Assembly (NCBI RefSeq): GCF_040954835.1
Contig: NC_090697.1
Coordinates: 4,910,501-4,974,500, forward strand
Direction of reading: 5' to 3'
Source of the DNA: Lepisosteus oculatus
Taxonomy: Eukaryota > Chordata > Actinopteri > Semionotiformes > Lepisosteidae
DNA: 64,000 bases
In this document: in pieces, positions 1 through 11,540 of the stretch
Layout of the letters: the number at the start of each line of letters is the position of its first letter
Numbering within the stretch: the stretch's first letter is position 1
Position numbers and translations under genes: made by a program
Notes under the pieces: model-generated
What the model was told of the DNA's origin: nothing
Database searches by the model: none
What the model saw: the letters and a program-made list of their open reading frames with translations, nothing else

Positions 1-590
1 TATATTAAATGTATATTGGCCTATTAAGCATGGTATTGTAGCTCTGGCTTTATGAAAAAATTGCAAACCTGCTATCATAGAATATCATCATGCAAAATTT
101 TATACAAATTAGATTTAAAAATTTATTTGTAGGCACTGCAAACTGTCAAGTTGTGCTGAACTGTTGGGAAAATCTTAATTTAAACTATTTATAAAACTTA
201 TACTGGCAAAATAGAATAGAAATACCGATATCCATCTAGAAATAACTGCAATTTCCATGGTTTTATGGGACAGCTGGACTAAAACCAATTGTTTCCATAC
301 ATCAGCAATAACAATTCAGAAAGAAAACATTGCTCAGCACATTCATGGGTCATCCTCAGTTTGGTTATTGCACTTGACCAAAGCTCACGTCATATTGCGC
401 CTAGTTTTACTTTGCAATCATTTCCCTTTGCTCGATTGAAAAGCCTTGAAATCGCTCTGAAAACAATCTGCAAGGTCAAAGCCAGGCATTGTGATTGCTA
501 GGCCCCAGTCTCTCTGGTAACAGGGCTCGCCTGCTGGCTTGAACTGCACTGGAGCTGGAAGAGTCACTCAAGACTGCCAGCTCCTGTAAT
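1..590. other. Intergenic AT-rich sequence beyond the PCMT1 3' end
   Basis: No coding exon, RNA gene or recognisable repeat seen. The short open frames at 257-501 have no family resemblance or splice context. Confidence 0.5.
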
Positions 591-615
591 AAAGGAGAAG
601 GTTTCTCAGTTCACC

Positions 616-621
616 TTTATT
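616..621 (-). other. PCMT1: Likely PCMT1 polyadenylation signal
   Basis: AATAAA on the minus strand, about 1 kb downstream of the RDEL exon, similar to the human 3' UTR length. A second AATAAA on this strand near 806-811 is a possible upstream alternative. Confidence 0.5.
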
Positions 622-1630
622 TCCAGAAATGAAACGGCCCACTTCCACGGATGACACGTGGTAGCACTGCACACAGACAAGACAAAATAAATAAAGTCTT
701 GGTAAAGTGCTGATTGTTACTTGTTTTCATAAGCAACACATTAAAATTGCAACCAGCTTCTTTAGCCATAGATGTAAAAACAGTAGACATTTGCTTTGAG
801 TTCAGATTTATTTGGCAAAGCAGCACTGAATTATATTACCTGTTACTTGTACACAGCATGTTACTAGTCATGTAAATTATAGTCTGCAGCCAATTCAATA
901 CAGCAAAAGGAAGAGAAAAGCAAAGAGCTGTGAGAAACCCGTAATGCAGTGTATAAACAAGATTTTTCAGCCGTCAGTCTGTACAGGAGGGTTGACAGAA
1001 ACGGTAACTATAACACCATTTATGTACTGTGAGACTTTGTGCTGTGTGTTTGTGCCATACAGATTAAATGACAGAAAGCTGTACTTGCTGCATTCCGCTG
1101 TTTAAATATTGTAAGCTGGAAAAATGCTGAAAAATGTCAATATTAGCGCTGAGCAACAGAGATGTCTGCATCTAGAAATCTTGGAAATGCGCATAGTGTT
1201 GTAAGGTGCACATCAGCGAGTTATAATATAGGCTTTACACACTGCACAAAAACAGTCCAAAAATAAGGAAATATGGTTTTCTCCAACTTAACTAGAATGG
1301 AACTAATTGGATGAGAACTAAATTTTAATCATTGATACTTATTTTATCCACAAACTGACAAAGTCTGTACCCTGCATCTGCCTCCAATGAAAACAATAAA
1401 AGAAAAAGCTCCCAAATGCAAACTTCTTTTGTGTTAAACTGCTACCAGTCTATCTTTGAGATCCACACCATTTTTTTTAACACTTGGGGGGAAAAAAAAA
1501 GTCCCAAAAACAAGCTTCAACGCGTTCCTTTTTTTGTTTTGTTTTTCTTGAAATCCACCAGCTGCTTGAAAAGGGAAAAGTCCACTCAGGTTAACACTAT
1601 AGTGCAGGACATGGATATGCTGAGGCTGCT

Positions 1631-1643
1631 TCACAGTTCATCC
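1631..1643 (-). CDS. PCMT1: PCMT1 coding exon 8, alternative RDEL C-terminus
   Basis: After acceptor TTTCTTTCAG the bases complete Arg and then read Asp-Glu-Leu-stop, giving WSRDEL. Mammalian PCMT1 has the same RDEL isoform, so 13 coding bases are enough for the call. The 3' untranslated region continues to about 595. Confidence 0.88.
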
Positions 1644-4600
1644 CTGAAAGAAACACAAAGACAAAGCTTTAAAACTCCAGCGTCGGCCCCCTCACTGCCA
1701 TCACAGTGCAAACAGGCTCAGCACCTCTCCAGCCACAGCCCGCAACAAAAGAACTGACATTCACAATGCCATCTATGAGCAGTGCCACTGGCATAAAGCT
1801 GTGAAAATTTAAACTCTCTCATTTAGAAAAAAGCACTGGATGATATTTAAAGGTGTATGTCAACAGGAACGGAAATATTTCAGTCTAGAGCAGCCCAGTC
1901 ATTTTGGGGTTATTGAAAATCCATTTGCCTCGTTTTCGCACGCATGTTCTTACAAAGACCATTCAGTCCTGTTCCTTACATGCGTGAGAATGCTCAGTTT
2001 AGCACTGAAATGGTTAATTCAACAGGTAACTGTAGGACAAATGGATTTCCACGCCACCCCACGCAAGCGCGGAGTTCAAATCCTTTGGAGATGAAGCTCA
2101 GGCACACAGGCTGATGAGCGATAATACAAGGCCTGTGGAATGAAAACTGGTTTCTATTTTGTCCCAAATGTTCTTCTAGTTTTATTTTTAGTTTCAAAAC
2201 TGTCTCAACCAGGCCAAATCAAGATAGCGTAATACTGATGGGTTTTTAAAGGTGGAATGGGATTATGAATACTTTGATAATCATGTGTTTTTTCCATTTT
2301 ATTTCGACAGGCGACTGTCAGAGCTAAGAAAAGTTCCATCATAGCTCATATCATATCATAGTTCATAAATCATAAATCCCTTCTGGGACAGGCGATCCGA
2401 AATATTGCAAGGGCTCAGCAAAGATGGCAAGAATTGTAAAACATGCCGTAACGTGGTGCAACAGTAGTCTCATCTTTAAAGAAAATAACACCAACAATAC
2501 AACAGAAAAAAAACCCAAACGCAATCCACGGGCCATGTTAAGGAGGTCAATCAACACATTCCCAAACAGTCTGAAAAACGACTGGTACATTAGTTTTGGT
2601 CAATTCAAAAAGTGCAGCCATTTGCCATGGTATGGGGTAGCAAAAAATGATAACAAGCAGCAAACGCAGCCCTTGTGATCTATTATCTGCTCCAATCCAC
2701 ACCATTTCACCTTGGCGACTCTCTGCAGGAGAAGAAAGAGTGAGTAGAAAGTCACTTCCACCTGGACCACTGCTTGTCTTTGTCTGTTAAAGGCACGTAA
2801 ATCACTCCCATGAGAGGCTTCATTTTGGTGCTGCCGTCCCCCAGCTTGTCGTACTGCTCCAGCATCTGGTTTCCACCCGCGGGGCCCACGGGCAGGATGA
2901 GCCGGCCGCCCGGCTTCAGCTGCTCCAGGAGCTGAGGCACAAAGAGCAGACGGGCGGGTCGCCCTCAGCATGCGGCTCGGATGGCACTCCCAAAATAACC
3001 TGGGGGCGCCATTTTTAGTCTAGCGCTCGCGTGCAGGGACAAATGAACCACAGGCAGGGGATCGAGGACGGGGTACAGTGAGCGTACGACAGACTCTGGT
3101 TGGGGGGGGGAGGGGGGAGGAAGGACTGTGAAGCCCGTTCTGGGAAGAATGCACGAAAGCAAAGAATGCAAACTAATCGATTATATTAAAAAAAAACTTC
3201 ATTTTGGGGGCACTTCTGGCCAAGAACTTACTGCCTGAGGAACAGTCGGTGCTGCCGCCCCTACATGAATGGCGTCATAGGGTGCCTCCTCCGGAAAGCC
3301 CAGCCGGCCATCTCCAACTGCAATACAGGGCAGAGCAACACAAGTCCTGTGACGGGAGCTTGACGAGGGTGTTCATCTGATGTGGTCTAACACAAAGCTG
3401 ATCACCAGAAGAGCACTGCAGTGGCTCTGTGGCTCAGGATCTGCGCCTGTGGCTGGAAGGTTTCCGGTTCAAATCCCGCAGCCGGCAGAGGAATCCTACT
3501 GTACTCCGTTGGGCCCCTGAGCAAGGCCCTTCACCCCAGCTGCTCCAGGGGTGCCGTACAATGGCTGACCCTGCGCTCTGACCCCCAGCTTCTCTCCCTG
3601 TCTGTGTGTCTCATGGAGAGCAAGCCAGGGTATGCAAAAAGACAAATTCCTAATAAAAGAAACTGTAGATGGCTAATAAAGTGATCTTATCTCTCTTGCG
3701 ACAGGGAACGGAGCTTGCGCAATTAGGGTTTTGCAGTTTGTGTGCGTCCGATTCTGATTTCTCAGAATTCATATGGCAAGAACTACATCTAAAAACAGAA
3801 CAGCTGGGAGCTGATAAAACTGCAACGATTAGTCAACGCAAAAGCTCCATCACGTATAAAGAAAATAGCCACACCTGAAGATCGCAGGGGGAAACCATGG
3901 AAGTCACATTCCACAAAAACAAAGCCCCTCCATCACCTTTAATTTTCAGTTGGCTGTGCAAAATGTTTTTTATTAATTAACCCCTCTTCCAGTGGGGTTT
4001 CAATGGTAATGTACTATGAAAGATTATACGATCTCTACATCATTTTCATTCGAACCTGTACAAGATGATTTCAGTATTACACATCTATGTTAATTTCATA
4101 TACAATTCAATATATGGTGCATTTACTTACCAACCAATTTTACTCTGCCTGATGTTATTAAGCTGGGATCATCTTTCTTAACATTGTTTATTGAATCATC
4201 AACAAGTTCTTTAATATGATCAATTCCTATGACTTTTCCTTTGGGGCCAACCTGTAAAACAGAACGATTATTGTTCTTGTCAGCTGAGATTTCATTCCAG
4301 GTACAAAATGCATTCTGCATGCACTACGCTTTCCAACATTTTCTCCCACACTCCAGTGCACAATGCTTTCAAATCCCACTCTGACTTCATTTGAATGTGT
4401 TAAGAGTGCAAAATCACCCACCAATATGTAAATGATCTTTCTCTGATTCTACATTGAGTGATCATTATTGAGGCAAATGTTATTCTGTATTCATCAGTCT
4501 CCAGCCAATCCCAACCACCTGACGGGCCTCGCAAAGATTATCAGAACTATAAAAAACTCTGCTGCTGATGCACACAAAAATGTCTGGTTAAGGGCTCATC

Positions 4601-7600
4601 GTGAAACCGCTCGAGGCTATCACGTAAAATACAAAGAGAACATGGTAGATGATATAACAAATGCTGTGATGTGATTATTATGCTGGTTTAAAACAAGCAG
4701 TAGGTCTCAAATAACATTTCTCATAAACATTAAATCAAAATTGAAAAGGTCTAATTAAGGCGATAATAAAAGCTTACATCTAGGTGCCCAAGCAAATATC
4801 ACCGATCTCCCATATGGCTAATATGATGAAGCCATAAGAGTGCACATTGGGCACCACTTTTCAGAGATTGTTAGGTCATATTTGGCTATTTAGCGGACTA
4901 GGACTGGAAACTGGCAGGCTCCCCCAGGGCTGGCTGCATTTGAGATCCATGTAGTTTCAAGCCAGCCTCAGCTTGCTGTGTACAACAGCGATTGCTACGC
5001 CCGGGTGTGTGGTCACACTTGCAGCGTAGCCAGTGATGACCACATTAGTCATCTCCGCAAATGACGCCGTCTGTGCGGCAGGTTCGCATTGTGAAGAGAG
5101 AGGGCCACGGGCACACACTGTGGAGGACGCGTTTACTTTCGCACTCCTGTGCTCTTACAAGTGCTTGCAGCAGCCAGCCCAGCTGAATAACAGCTGACTT
5201 GAATGGTTAGTTAGAAAACAACAGATGTAAGATTTGGAAAAACCCTTCTCCAAGAGTGGACCACCAAAATGGAGGAAGAGGGAAAAGAAGAGAAACGCAG
5301 CTCATAAAGATGTTGATTTGTTTTTCAGGAAAGTGAGGACAAGGGGGTGTACAGAAATACATTTATAGATATCCACACAGTGGGTGTGTCAAGGCAATTT
5401 CTACAGAAATAAGTGCAAGTTCTAGATTCCCCTGCTATACATTTAGAGAAAGTAACACATCCAACCCCTTAACATTACACTTTAATCAGCAATTACGCTG
5501 AAATGAACAGCTGAAGGTTAGATAGTTGTAAAAGAAGACTAATACTTTTCATTTGCATACAAAAACCCTAACTTAAAACATAACCACAAGCGCTACCTAA
5601 AATACTGTACTAAACAGTGACCACTAAAGGCCATGCCTAAACTTTCGCTTTTCATCTTTCACATTAAGGTAGATTTTGACATCCAGCACAACCAAATGAC
5701 AACAAAATGCCCTTTTTCCCCCAAAATGGAGACACCCACAGGGGCAAATGACCACCAGAATGTTGTACCAGCAATTGAAAGTGAAGTTAGCAGCTTGAAG
5801 GGGGCAGTTTGAACAACAAAAACTATTCGCAGAGACATCTTGTTTGCGCCGTATGCATGTTCCTAAGCATCATGCACTTACAGTATGAGCCCCTATTTTT
5901 GAAATGTGGGCGTGAGAGAACGTCACCCCTGAAAACATTATTACGCACTGACTCACCATCCGCGCAAAGCAGACTGACAAGATCCCACTTCCTGATCCAA
6001 CATCTAGAGCTTTTGCTCCTTCATACAGCTGATCATGGAGAAGTTCCAAAGCATATGCATGCTGCAATAGATAAAGCAAGCTGTGTGTCATATCCGTCTT
6101 AAAGGCCATTTCTAATACCATTTTATGCATTAAATTGCTGAAATTATGTTTTTTTTCCCCATTAGAAATCTACAGCTACACCTGCCCCACAGATTCAGTA
6201 CAACTAAACAAAAAATACAATCATTTAAAATACTTTTCAATGCAAACGTTTAAAAAAATGTTAAATCTGAAACTTAAATATTTCGTATTTATATTTGGGT
6301 AAGATACAGTATTTACTTTGCTATCAGCTGTAAAATTAATCCATGGATTTTTTTTAAAATAAACAAATAAACCACTGCGGTTCAAAATGAAAAAGTGAGT
6401 AGGTGCGAAAATCCTCTGATACAGAGCAGCACATCAGTGGATAGACTAAAAACAATCTGCAGCCTTTTAAGAGCAATCATTAAAGCTTACCATGTGAGGA
6501 GCACTGATAGTTGCTTGGAAACCTGTAAGCAAAAAAAGTTTGGCAAATTATGCCTTATAACAAATTATACAAATATACAAATGCAGCATTCCACAACTAT
6601 TTTAGCCAATAGACTTGTATTAAGCAGGTAGGACAGATAAACAGTCATATAACATCAATATTGTTATTTTAATTACTGAAACTTGTTTCTGGTTGTACTG
6701 GATTTTTGGAAATGCATAGCAAATTCATTATCTATGCCAGCTCCGGTTCTCTTAAATTAATCTCAACTGATTTGTAAGCAGTCTCCGTTCTGTATGACTG
6801 CAATGTTTTTTTTTTTAATCTCCGAATTAATTTTACCATAGAGGGTCATCAAAATATCTGAACTGAAATTAGCTGAAAGAGATGCCCATCTGTGTGCAAT
6901 GTGTAGAAAGCCTCAACTCTTGTTTCTTTTGACAGTGAAATGGTTGGGATTATCTGAGCTTCGAGCAGGCTTGCCAAATACATGACGGTCAATCAGAAGT
7001 CAAAAACAAGCCTTTAAAAGTCAAGGAATAGCTCATGTTTAAATTTATATGACAAAAATGCATTGACTTGCTATGAGAAGGCTTGCTTTCTGTGTGCCAA
7101 AACTACTGTCAGCCACTCCCAGAAAACTCCTGCTACCACTAAGACTGCTAGTACTTCTGAAAAGAAATTAGTTAGAAAAAAACAGGCTGTGATATAGAAC
7201 ATTATTAAAACAAAGTAGTTCAGGTGGGGAGCTGCGTCAGCAGGCGAAGGCTGCAAAATAACAAGTAACAGGTTTATTCCCTGCTGGAAAGGGAAGAAAG
7301 GAAACACAACGTTTTCAGCTGTGGAGCCTTCTTCAGGTGAGAGCAAAACACTGCCACTGTATTGATCGACGTTTCAGATGTATTTACCTATTGACTGGGG
7401 GGAATCCATGTAAGGATTACATTTCGCAAAGTGTGCCCGGTCAGTAGCCAGCATGACTTCAAACACTTTATCTGATTTAATGATCCCATTTTCTGTAGAG
7501 AGAAAAAGAGAAACAGATATTTCCTGCAATCGCACGTCTCCCATCCCTTTTCAAACCTCCTGCCTGCCCGATGTCTTGTCATGTGGGCCTGGTGATTACT

Positions 7601-8056
7601 CTCTCTCCATGACTTACTGTACTGCTGACACCTCCTGCCTTACATACCAACCATGGAGCCCGGTAATGTCTTCTGGGTTTGTATTTATTAAAAAAAAAAA
7701 TAATGGAAACAAACTAATAAATGTCAATAATTTCAATTTTTGTCATTAAATGCAGAGTACAGCACTGAATTCACCCTTAATTATAGGAGCAGTGGCTCTG
7801 TGGCTCAGGATCTGCACCTGTGGCTGGAAGGTTGTCAGTTCAAATCCCGCAGCCGGCAGAGGAATCCTACTGCGTTGGGCCCCTGAGCAAGGCCCTTAAC
7901 CCCAACTGCTCCAGGGGCGCTGTACAATGGCAGACCCTGCGCTCTGACCCCAGGCTCTCTCCCTATCTGTGTGTCTGTGTGTCTCAAGGAGAGCAAGCTG
8001 GGGTATGCGAAAAGATAATTCCTAATGCAAGAAATTGTAAAGGGTTAATAAAGTGA

Positions 8057-8099
<43 letters not shown>

Positions 8100-11000
8100 G
8101 TTATATCATGGCCTCTTATTGGTAACTCTAAATATCTTTCTTTAGGGGTTAAATAACCTCTATATACAACATTTTAAAAAGAAGAGGTGCCTATATTACA
8201 ATTATGTAAACAAAACGTCAGTCAGGAGACTTAGTCATGAAATACATAGGGGCAACAAAATGACAAAATAAGCACAGGTATAAAGAAAAAAAGCCTAGGA
8301 ATTAGACTACGCCACTTAAATGTTAAATTGTCTTGAAATGAGAAAACTCAAAAGCTTGCATTTAAAAACATGTTCTTTCAAAGGCACAACTGTACTGTTC
8401 TACCTGTTTGAAATTAAGACAAAAGTTAGTCTTCAAATCGAAAAGTTTCCTGTGTACTGCAACTAACGCTGCAATTATTTCCAGATTACAAATGACACAT
8501 CACAAAGATACCCCATATTTTATGGGTAAGATGTAACTCGGCTTTCACAATCACCCCAACTAGCTATACTCAAAACTGAGATGTAATAAAACAACACGGG
8601 GAATTAAACAAATAGCATTTGAGGCATTTTAATGCCCATTAGTACAGTATGCACTCAGTAATTTGGGTTAGTAATGCATACATTTCAATCAATTAAGAAA
8701 GTCAAAAAAACATAACCCCTTATGATTTTCCTAATGTATGAAAAATTAAAGTTATGCCGCCCTGGAAAATAAAAGCTCATCACTCAAATTCCCAAGGGTC
8801 AAGCACCAGATGTGGTAACTGGGTATTTCATTTTTCCAAGCTGTGAACAAGAGGGTGGTTTTCCTCCATTTAGCTGCTGTACCACAAGAAGTGTCACCCC
8901 AGATCCCCTCTGGTTCTCTCAACCACAGAGACTGAACATTTGAATAAAATATTCATATTTTCTGGCATTATATGCACTGTATTTGTTTTACAAAGAACTC
9001 ATTTTTTGCATGTATAACACGTCGAAACAAAGTAATAACATTTTCTCTTCTTAATGCAAAGAGATATTCACTTGATTAACTTTGGTGTTCGTTTGCTTGA
9101 CTGAAAAAACAGCGCAGACACTGTGACAAAACGCCTAAGCTTAGCGTAACAGTACTCTTTACAGAATATTCTGTCACCACAGTCAGCTGCACCTGAAGGA
9201 AAAGCTCCTATCTGAACACAGTAAGACCCTGCTGTAGTACATATATAAATATAGCCCACTAAACATCCACAGTCAAAGGTGATACAGAGACTTGAAGTGT
9301 AAGTTACACGATGATCTGGACTTTATATAGAGAACTTGCTGATCTGAGATGACCTTCTATGTCCAGAAACTCCTCCCTCCCTCCCTCCTGATAGCTGCAG
9401 TGGAGGGCCAGACCACAGTGACAGTGCATATTCTTCCAACACTCACTGTACACCCAGCTCCTGCAAAGCAGAGGGACTACGCAGGGAAGCTCACATGCAA
9501 GACAAAGCACTATTTTGGAAGCTACATCAAAACAGCAATCACAACCAATTCAGCACTGTGCTGAAATGAGTCATACAATAAAGATATGTTGGTTAAAAGA
9601 CTACAGGATAGCGCTACTACGCTATACTTGAACCTTTTGCAGAATGCCCTTAGTCTCTCCTGTATTCTGTTTTTCTGAAGAACCCCATGTTTATTTTTTA
9701 GCTGTGCCCACCTTGGAAAGCTCGAGCCTGAAACGTGTGGGTTTGACAGATCGGATCCCTCCTGGGTGGGTGACTGCGAGAGCACCACTTGCTTGACGCG
9801 TGGGTTTGCTCCGGTCTCTCTCTCGTTCCGACATCGCAGAAATAAAAACATGCAGCCAGCTGTCACCAGCGGCCCGTACAGGGCGCACTTCACCTCACAT
9901 CCCTTTGTACGGCACGCAAACGAGATCTGGAAACATCCTCCAGCATCACCCACCCTTCTGGCCGACGTCGACGTTGTCGGTTAGAAACCCAGGAAAAAAC
10001 AAACCTCTAAATCTTAAAACACGACTATTGTGAGCATCATCATCGCCGAGTATAACTCGGGTTTGGCTGGAAAATGCATTTGAGGTCAGGGTTTTTTTTT
10101 TTCTTTCCTATTTGAGAGTGTCCACATTACCCGGACTCTGCCAGGTTGTGTGTACGGTCTGCGCAGCGTGTGCTTCGGACTTTGCGCCTCAAGGAAAGCG
10201 CCGGCCCGCAGGTGAACAGGGCGCTGCGCTATGATACCGGGGTGCACCTGCCGCCTGCTACACCCCGGCTGCAACACGAGCCACGCGTGCCAAACCCCAC
10301 CGACACGACAGGGACACGACAGGGCCACCCCCCGTCCCGGTGACCGCTGATATGCGGCTCTCTTAACGCTCAAGGGTGCGCGAACGTGGCTCCCTGCACT
10401 GGACACGGGGGATAGCCGGCTGCCAGGCAATCATTCAAAGCGACTCCCCTGTCCGAGGTTTGTGCGCACTGTGCAAGCCGGGCAGACTGGCACAGCAAAC
10501 GAACCCCTTCCCGCGGCAGGTGGGTAACGCGGACGGCGCAGCTCTCTTCTTGCACGCCGGCGCAAACGGGCGAAAACTAACTTTGCCAAGACCCCACGCA
10601 GGCACCACTCGCGTTTTGCCGCCGCCGATATGCCTGCAGCCGCGAGATGCCCGGTCAGCTCCAAACGTGCCTTTTTAAGGTTGCGTCACGAATGCTGGCA
10701 TGCCCCGCTCCGGAGAAACGGTCTCCGAGCTATTTCTTTTAAAAGAAAACAACGCGGCGGCGGCGGCTGCAGACGCGGCTGGGCTCCGGCGTTTGAGGGG
10801 CTGACACGCCCCTTTCCCCCGAGCTGCCGACACGCCGAGATGTTTTTCCCCCCCGCCACCATCCAGGCTGGACCGCTACACCACCGGCAGCGTTACCGCC
10901 AGTCCGCCCCCCCAGCCGGGTACCACCGAGACCGACACCGCGGTCCGGTCCGACGTGCGTCCGGACCCGCAGCGGGAGGCGGCGGCGGCGGCTGTGAAGG

Positions 11001-11226
11001 GCCGGCTCCCCCCGGCGGGGCCAGCCCGCTCCGCGGCGGACTTACTGCGGAGGTTGTTGACGAGCTCAGCGTGGCTGGCGCCTCCTGACTTCCAGGCCAT
11101 GGTGAGACACACTCTGCGGATCAGGTAGAGAGCGGCTGTCAGTGCCGCGCCTGCGCACACGGCCTTGCCCACGACGCTGACTACTTCCAGCGCGGACGGC
11201 GTGACGTCACCGGCGCCGCCCGACAT
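1631..11226 (-). CDS. PCMT1: Protein-L-isoaspartate (D-aspartate) O-methyltransferase, 8 exons
   Basis: This enzyme uses S-adenosylmethionine to methylate L-isoaspartyl and D-aspartyl residues in aged proteins so they can revert to normal aspartate; it is mainly cytosolic. Coding exons, in transcript order: 11046-11226, 7388-7492, 6491-6522, 5957-6061, 4131-4251, 3232-3317, 2762-2931 (2752 if read to its own stop) and 1631-1643. All have GT-AG borders and compatible phases. The SAM-binding motif [10 protein letters not shown] is at residues 125-134 of the long form, followed by [24 protein letters not shown] lies near the C-terminus. From Met43 (MAWKSGG) the protein is 227 aa, the usual human length. 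An upstream in-frame Met at 11226 adds 42 residues with a hydrophobic stretch, like the long human isoform. Two C-termini are possible: RWK (stop 2752-2754) or RDEL through the last exon. Exon phases and near-identity to the human protein make this call very safe; which start dominates is open. Confidence 0.96.
2752..2931 (-). CDS. PCMT1: PCMT1 coding exon 7, with alternative 3' end
   Basis: Encodes [17 protein letters not shown] to KDKQWSRWK and stops at 2752-2754. A GT donor inside the Arg codon (exon end 2762) instead joins to the exon at 1631-1643, replacing WK with DEL. Confidence 0.95.
   Translation of the reverse strand, partial: LLEQLKPGGRLILPVGPAGGNQMLEQYDKLGDGSTKMKPLMGVIYVPLTDKDKQWSRWK
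3232..3317 (-). CDS. PCMT1: PCMT1 coding exon 6
   Basis: Encodes [20 protein letters not shown] and AAAPTVPQA, the conserved methyltransferase motif II region. Acceptor TTGCAG, donor GTAAGT. Confidence 0.94.
3415..3698 (+). repeat. tRNA-derived SINE (family A), near full length
   Basis: Begins with a tRNA-like head with A-box-like TGGCTCAGGATCTG and B-box-like GGTTCAAATCC, then a conserved body (GGGCCCCTGAGCAAGGCCC, CTGCGCTCTGACCC) and a tail ending AATAAAGTGATCTTATCT. At least seven copies occur in the window. It lies in a PCMT1 intron, opposite to the gene. Confidence 0.85.
4131..4251 (-). CDS. PCMT1: PCMT1 coding exon 5
   Basis: Encodes [20 protein letters not shown] through SGRVKLV. The acidic residue of GIDH is the expected ribose-contacting position of the methyltransferase fold. 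121 bp, leaves in phase 1; donor GTAAGT. Confidence 0.95.
5957..6061 (-). CDS. PCMT1: PCMT1 coding exon 4 (SAM-binding motif I)
   Basis: 35 codons, HAYALELL to CFARM, including [10 protein letters not shown], which binds S-adenosylmethionine. Acceptor TTGCAG, donor GTGAGT, phase 0 at both ends. Confidence 0.95.
6491..6522 (-). CDS. PCMT1: PCMT1 coding exon 3 (32-bp micro-exon)
   Basis: Encodes [11 protein letters not shown], the conserved substrate and cofactor-proximal loop. Acceptor CTTACAG, donor GTAAGC. It is too short for open-frame searches and was found by joining phases between exons 2 and 4. Confidence 0.93.
7210..7345 (-). repeat. Possible Penelope-like element 3' fragment with hammerhead-like core
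   Basis: On the minus strand it reads CTGAAGAAGGCTCCACAGCT, GAAAACGTTGTG, then a pyrimidine stretch and AATAAACCTGTTACTTGTT. A second copy is at 40068-40192. The CTGAAGA plus GAAA arrangement resembles the hammerhead catalytic core known from Penelope-like elements. Assignment by motif only. Confidence 0.4.
7388..7492 (-). CDS. PCMT1: PCMT1 coding exon 2
   Basis: Encodes [34 protein letters not shown]. Acceptor CTACAG, donor GTAAAT; 105 bp, entering and leaving in phase 1. The open frame visible on this strand (MGSLNQ...) is the wrong frame. Confidence 0.93.
   Translation of the reverse strand, partial: KMGSLNQIKCLKSCWLLTGHTLRNVILTWIPPSQ
7787..8062 (+). repeat. tRNA-derived SINE (family A)
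   Basis: Same head, body and AATAAAGTGAT tail as the copy at 3415; its 3' end runs into an ATT microsatellite. Lies in PCMT1 intron 1. Confidence 0.85.
8059..8099 (+). repeat. ATT trinucleotide microsatellite on SINE tail
   Basis: About 13 units of ATT directly after the SINE 3' end, the usual position of a simple-repeat tail for a retroposed element. Confidence 0.9.
8104..10100. other. PCMT1 intron 1, unannotated part
   Basis: AT-rich until about 9700, then rising in CpG toward the promoter. No exon matching PCMT1 is missing, since exon 1 joins exon 2 in phase. No clear repeat was recognised. Confidence 0.5.
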
Positions 11227-11540
11227 GGCTCTGCCCCCCCGCGACGCGCGTCCCCGCCGCCGGGGGAGTCGGCCGCCGTGGGCCGCTGCCCTGTCAGTGC
11301 CACCGCGGTGACCTGAGCAGCCGTGCGGTGCGGTGCGCTGGCTTGCAGCTGCGTGCGGGCCGGACGCGGTTCCGGCTGTTTATTATTAATCGTCTCGGAC
11401 GGGCGGCCTCGCAGGCTGTGCCTCTTTCCTCCACCAGGCGGAGCGAGTGTGTGTGTGCGCGCTCCCGCGACGAACACGTGATGCCGCTTGGGGGGTTTTT
11501 TTTGGGTCTCGGCGGATGACCGGGGCAGTGGGGGGGGGGG
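10130..11540. promoter_or_regulatory. PCMT1: CpG-island promoter of PCMT1
   Basis: A GC- and CpG-rich block spans coding exon 1 and both flanks, against AT-rich surroundings. A perfect CRE palindrome, TGACGTCA, sits at 11202-11209 inside the N-terminal extension codons. Transcription start not determined. Confidence 0.75.
11046..11226 (-). CDS. PCMT1: PCMT1 coding exon 1 (two in-frame starts)
   Basis: Contains the upstream ATG (11224-11226) and the canonical ATG of [18 protein letters not shown] (11098-11100). The exon ends with one base of the next codon before GTAAGT. Residues 11-40 of the long form are hydrophobic ([16 protein letters not shown]) and could form a membrane segment or signal anchor. 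Confidence 0.9.

Noticed and set aside
3415-3490. A tRNA gene
   Set aside because: A- and B-box-like text is present, but there is no cloverleaf and the sequence continues into a repeated SINE body.
9766-11088. Several GC-rich open frames on the plus strand near the PCMT1 promoter
   Set aside because: CpG-island frames without stops by composition; no homologue or conserved motif, and opposite to the PCMT1 exon.
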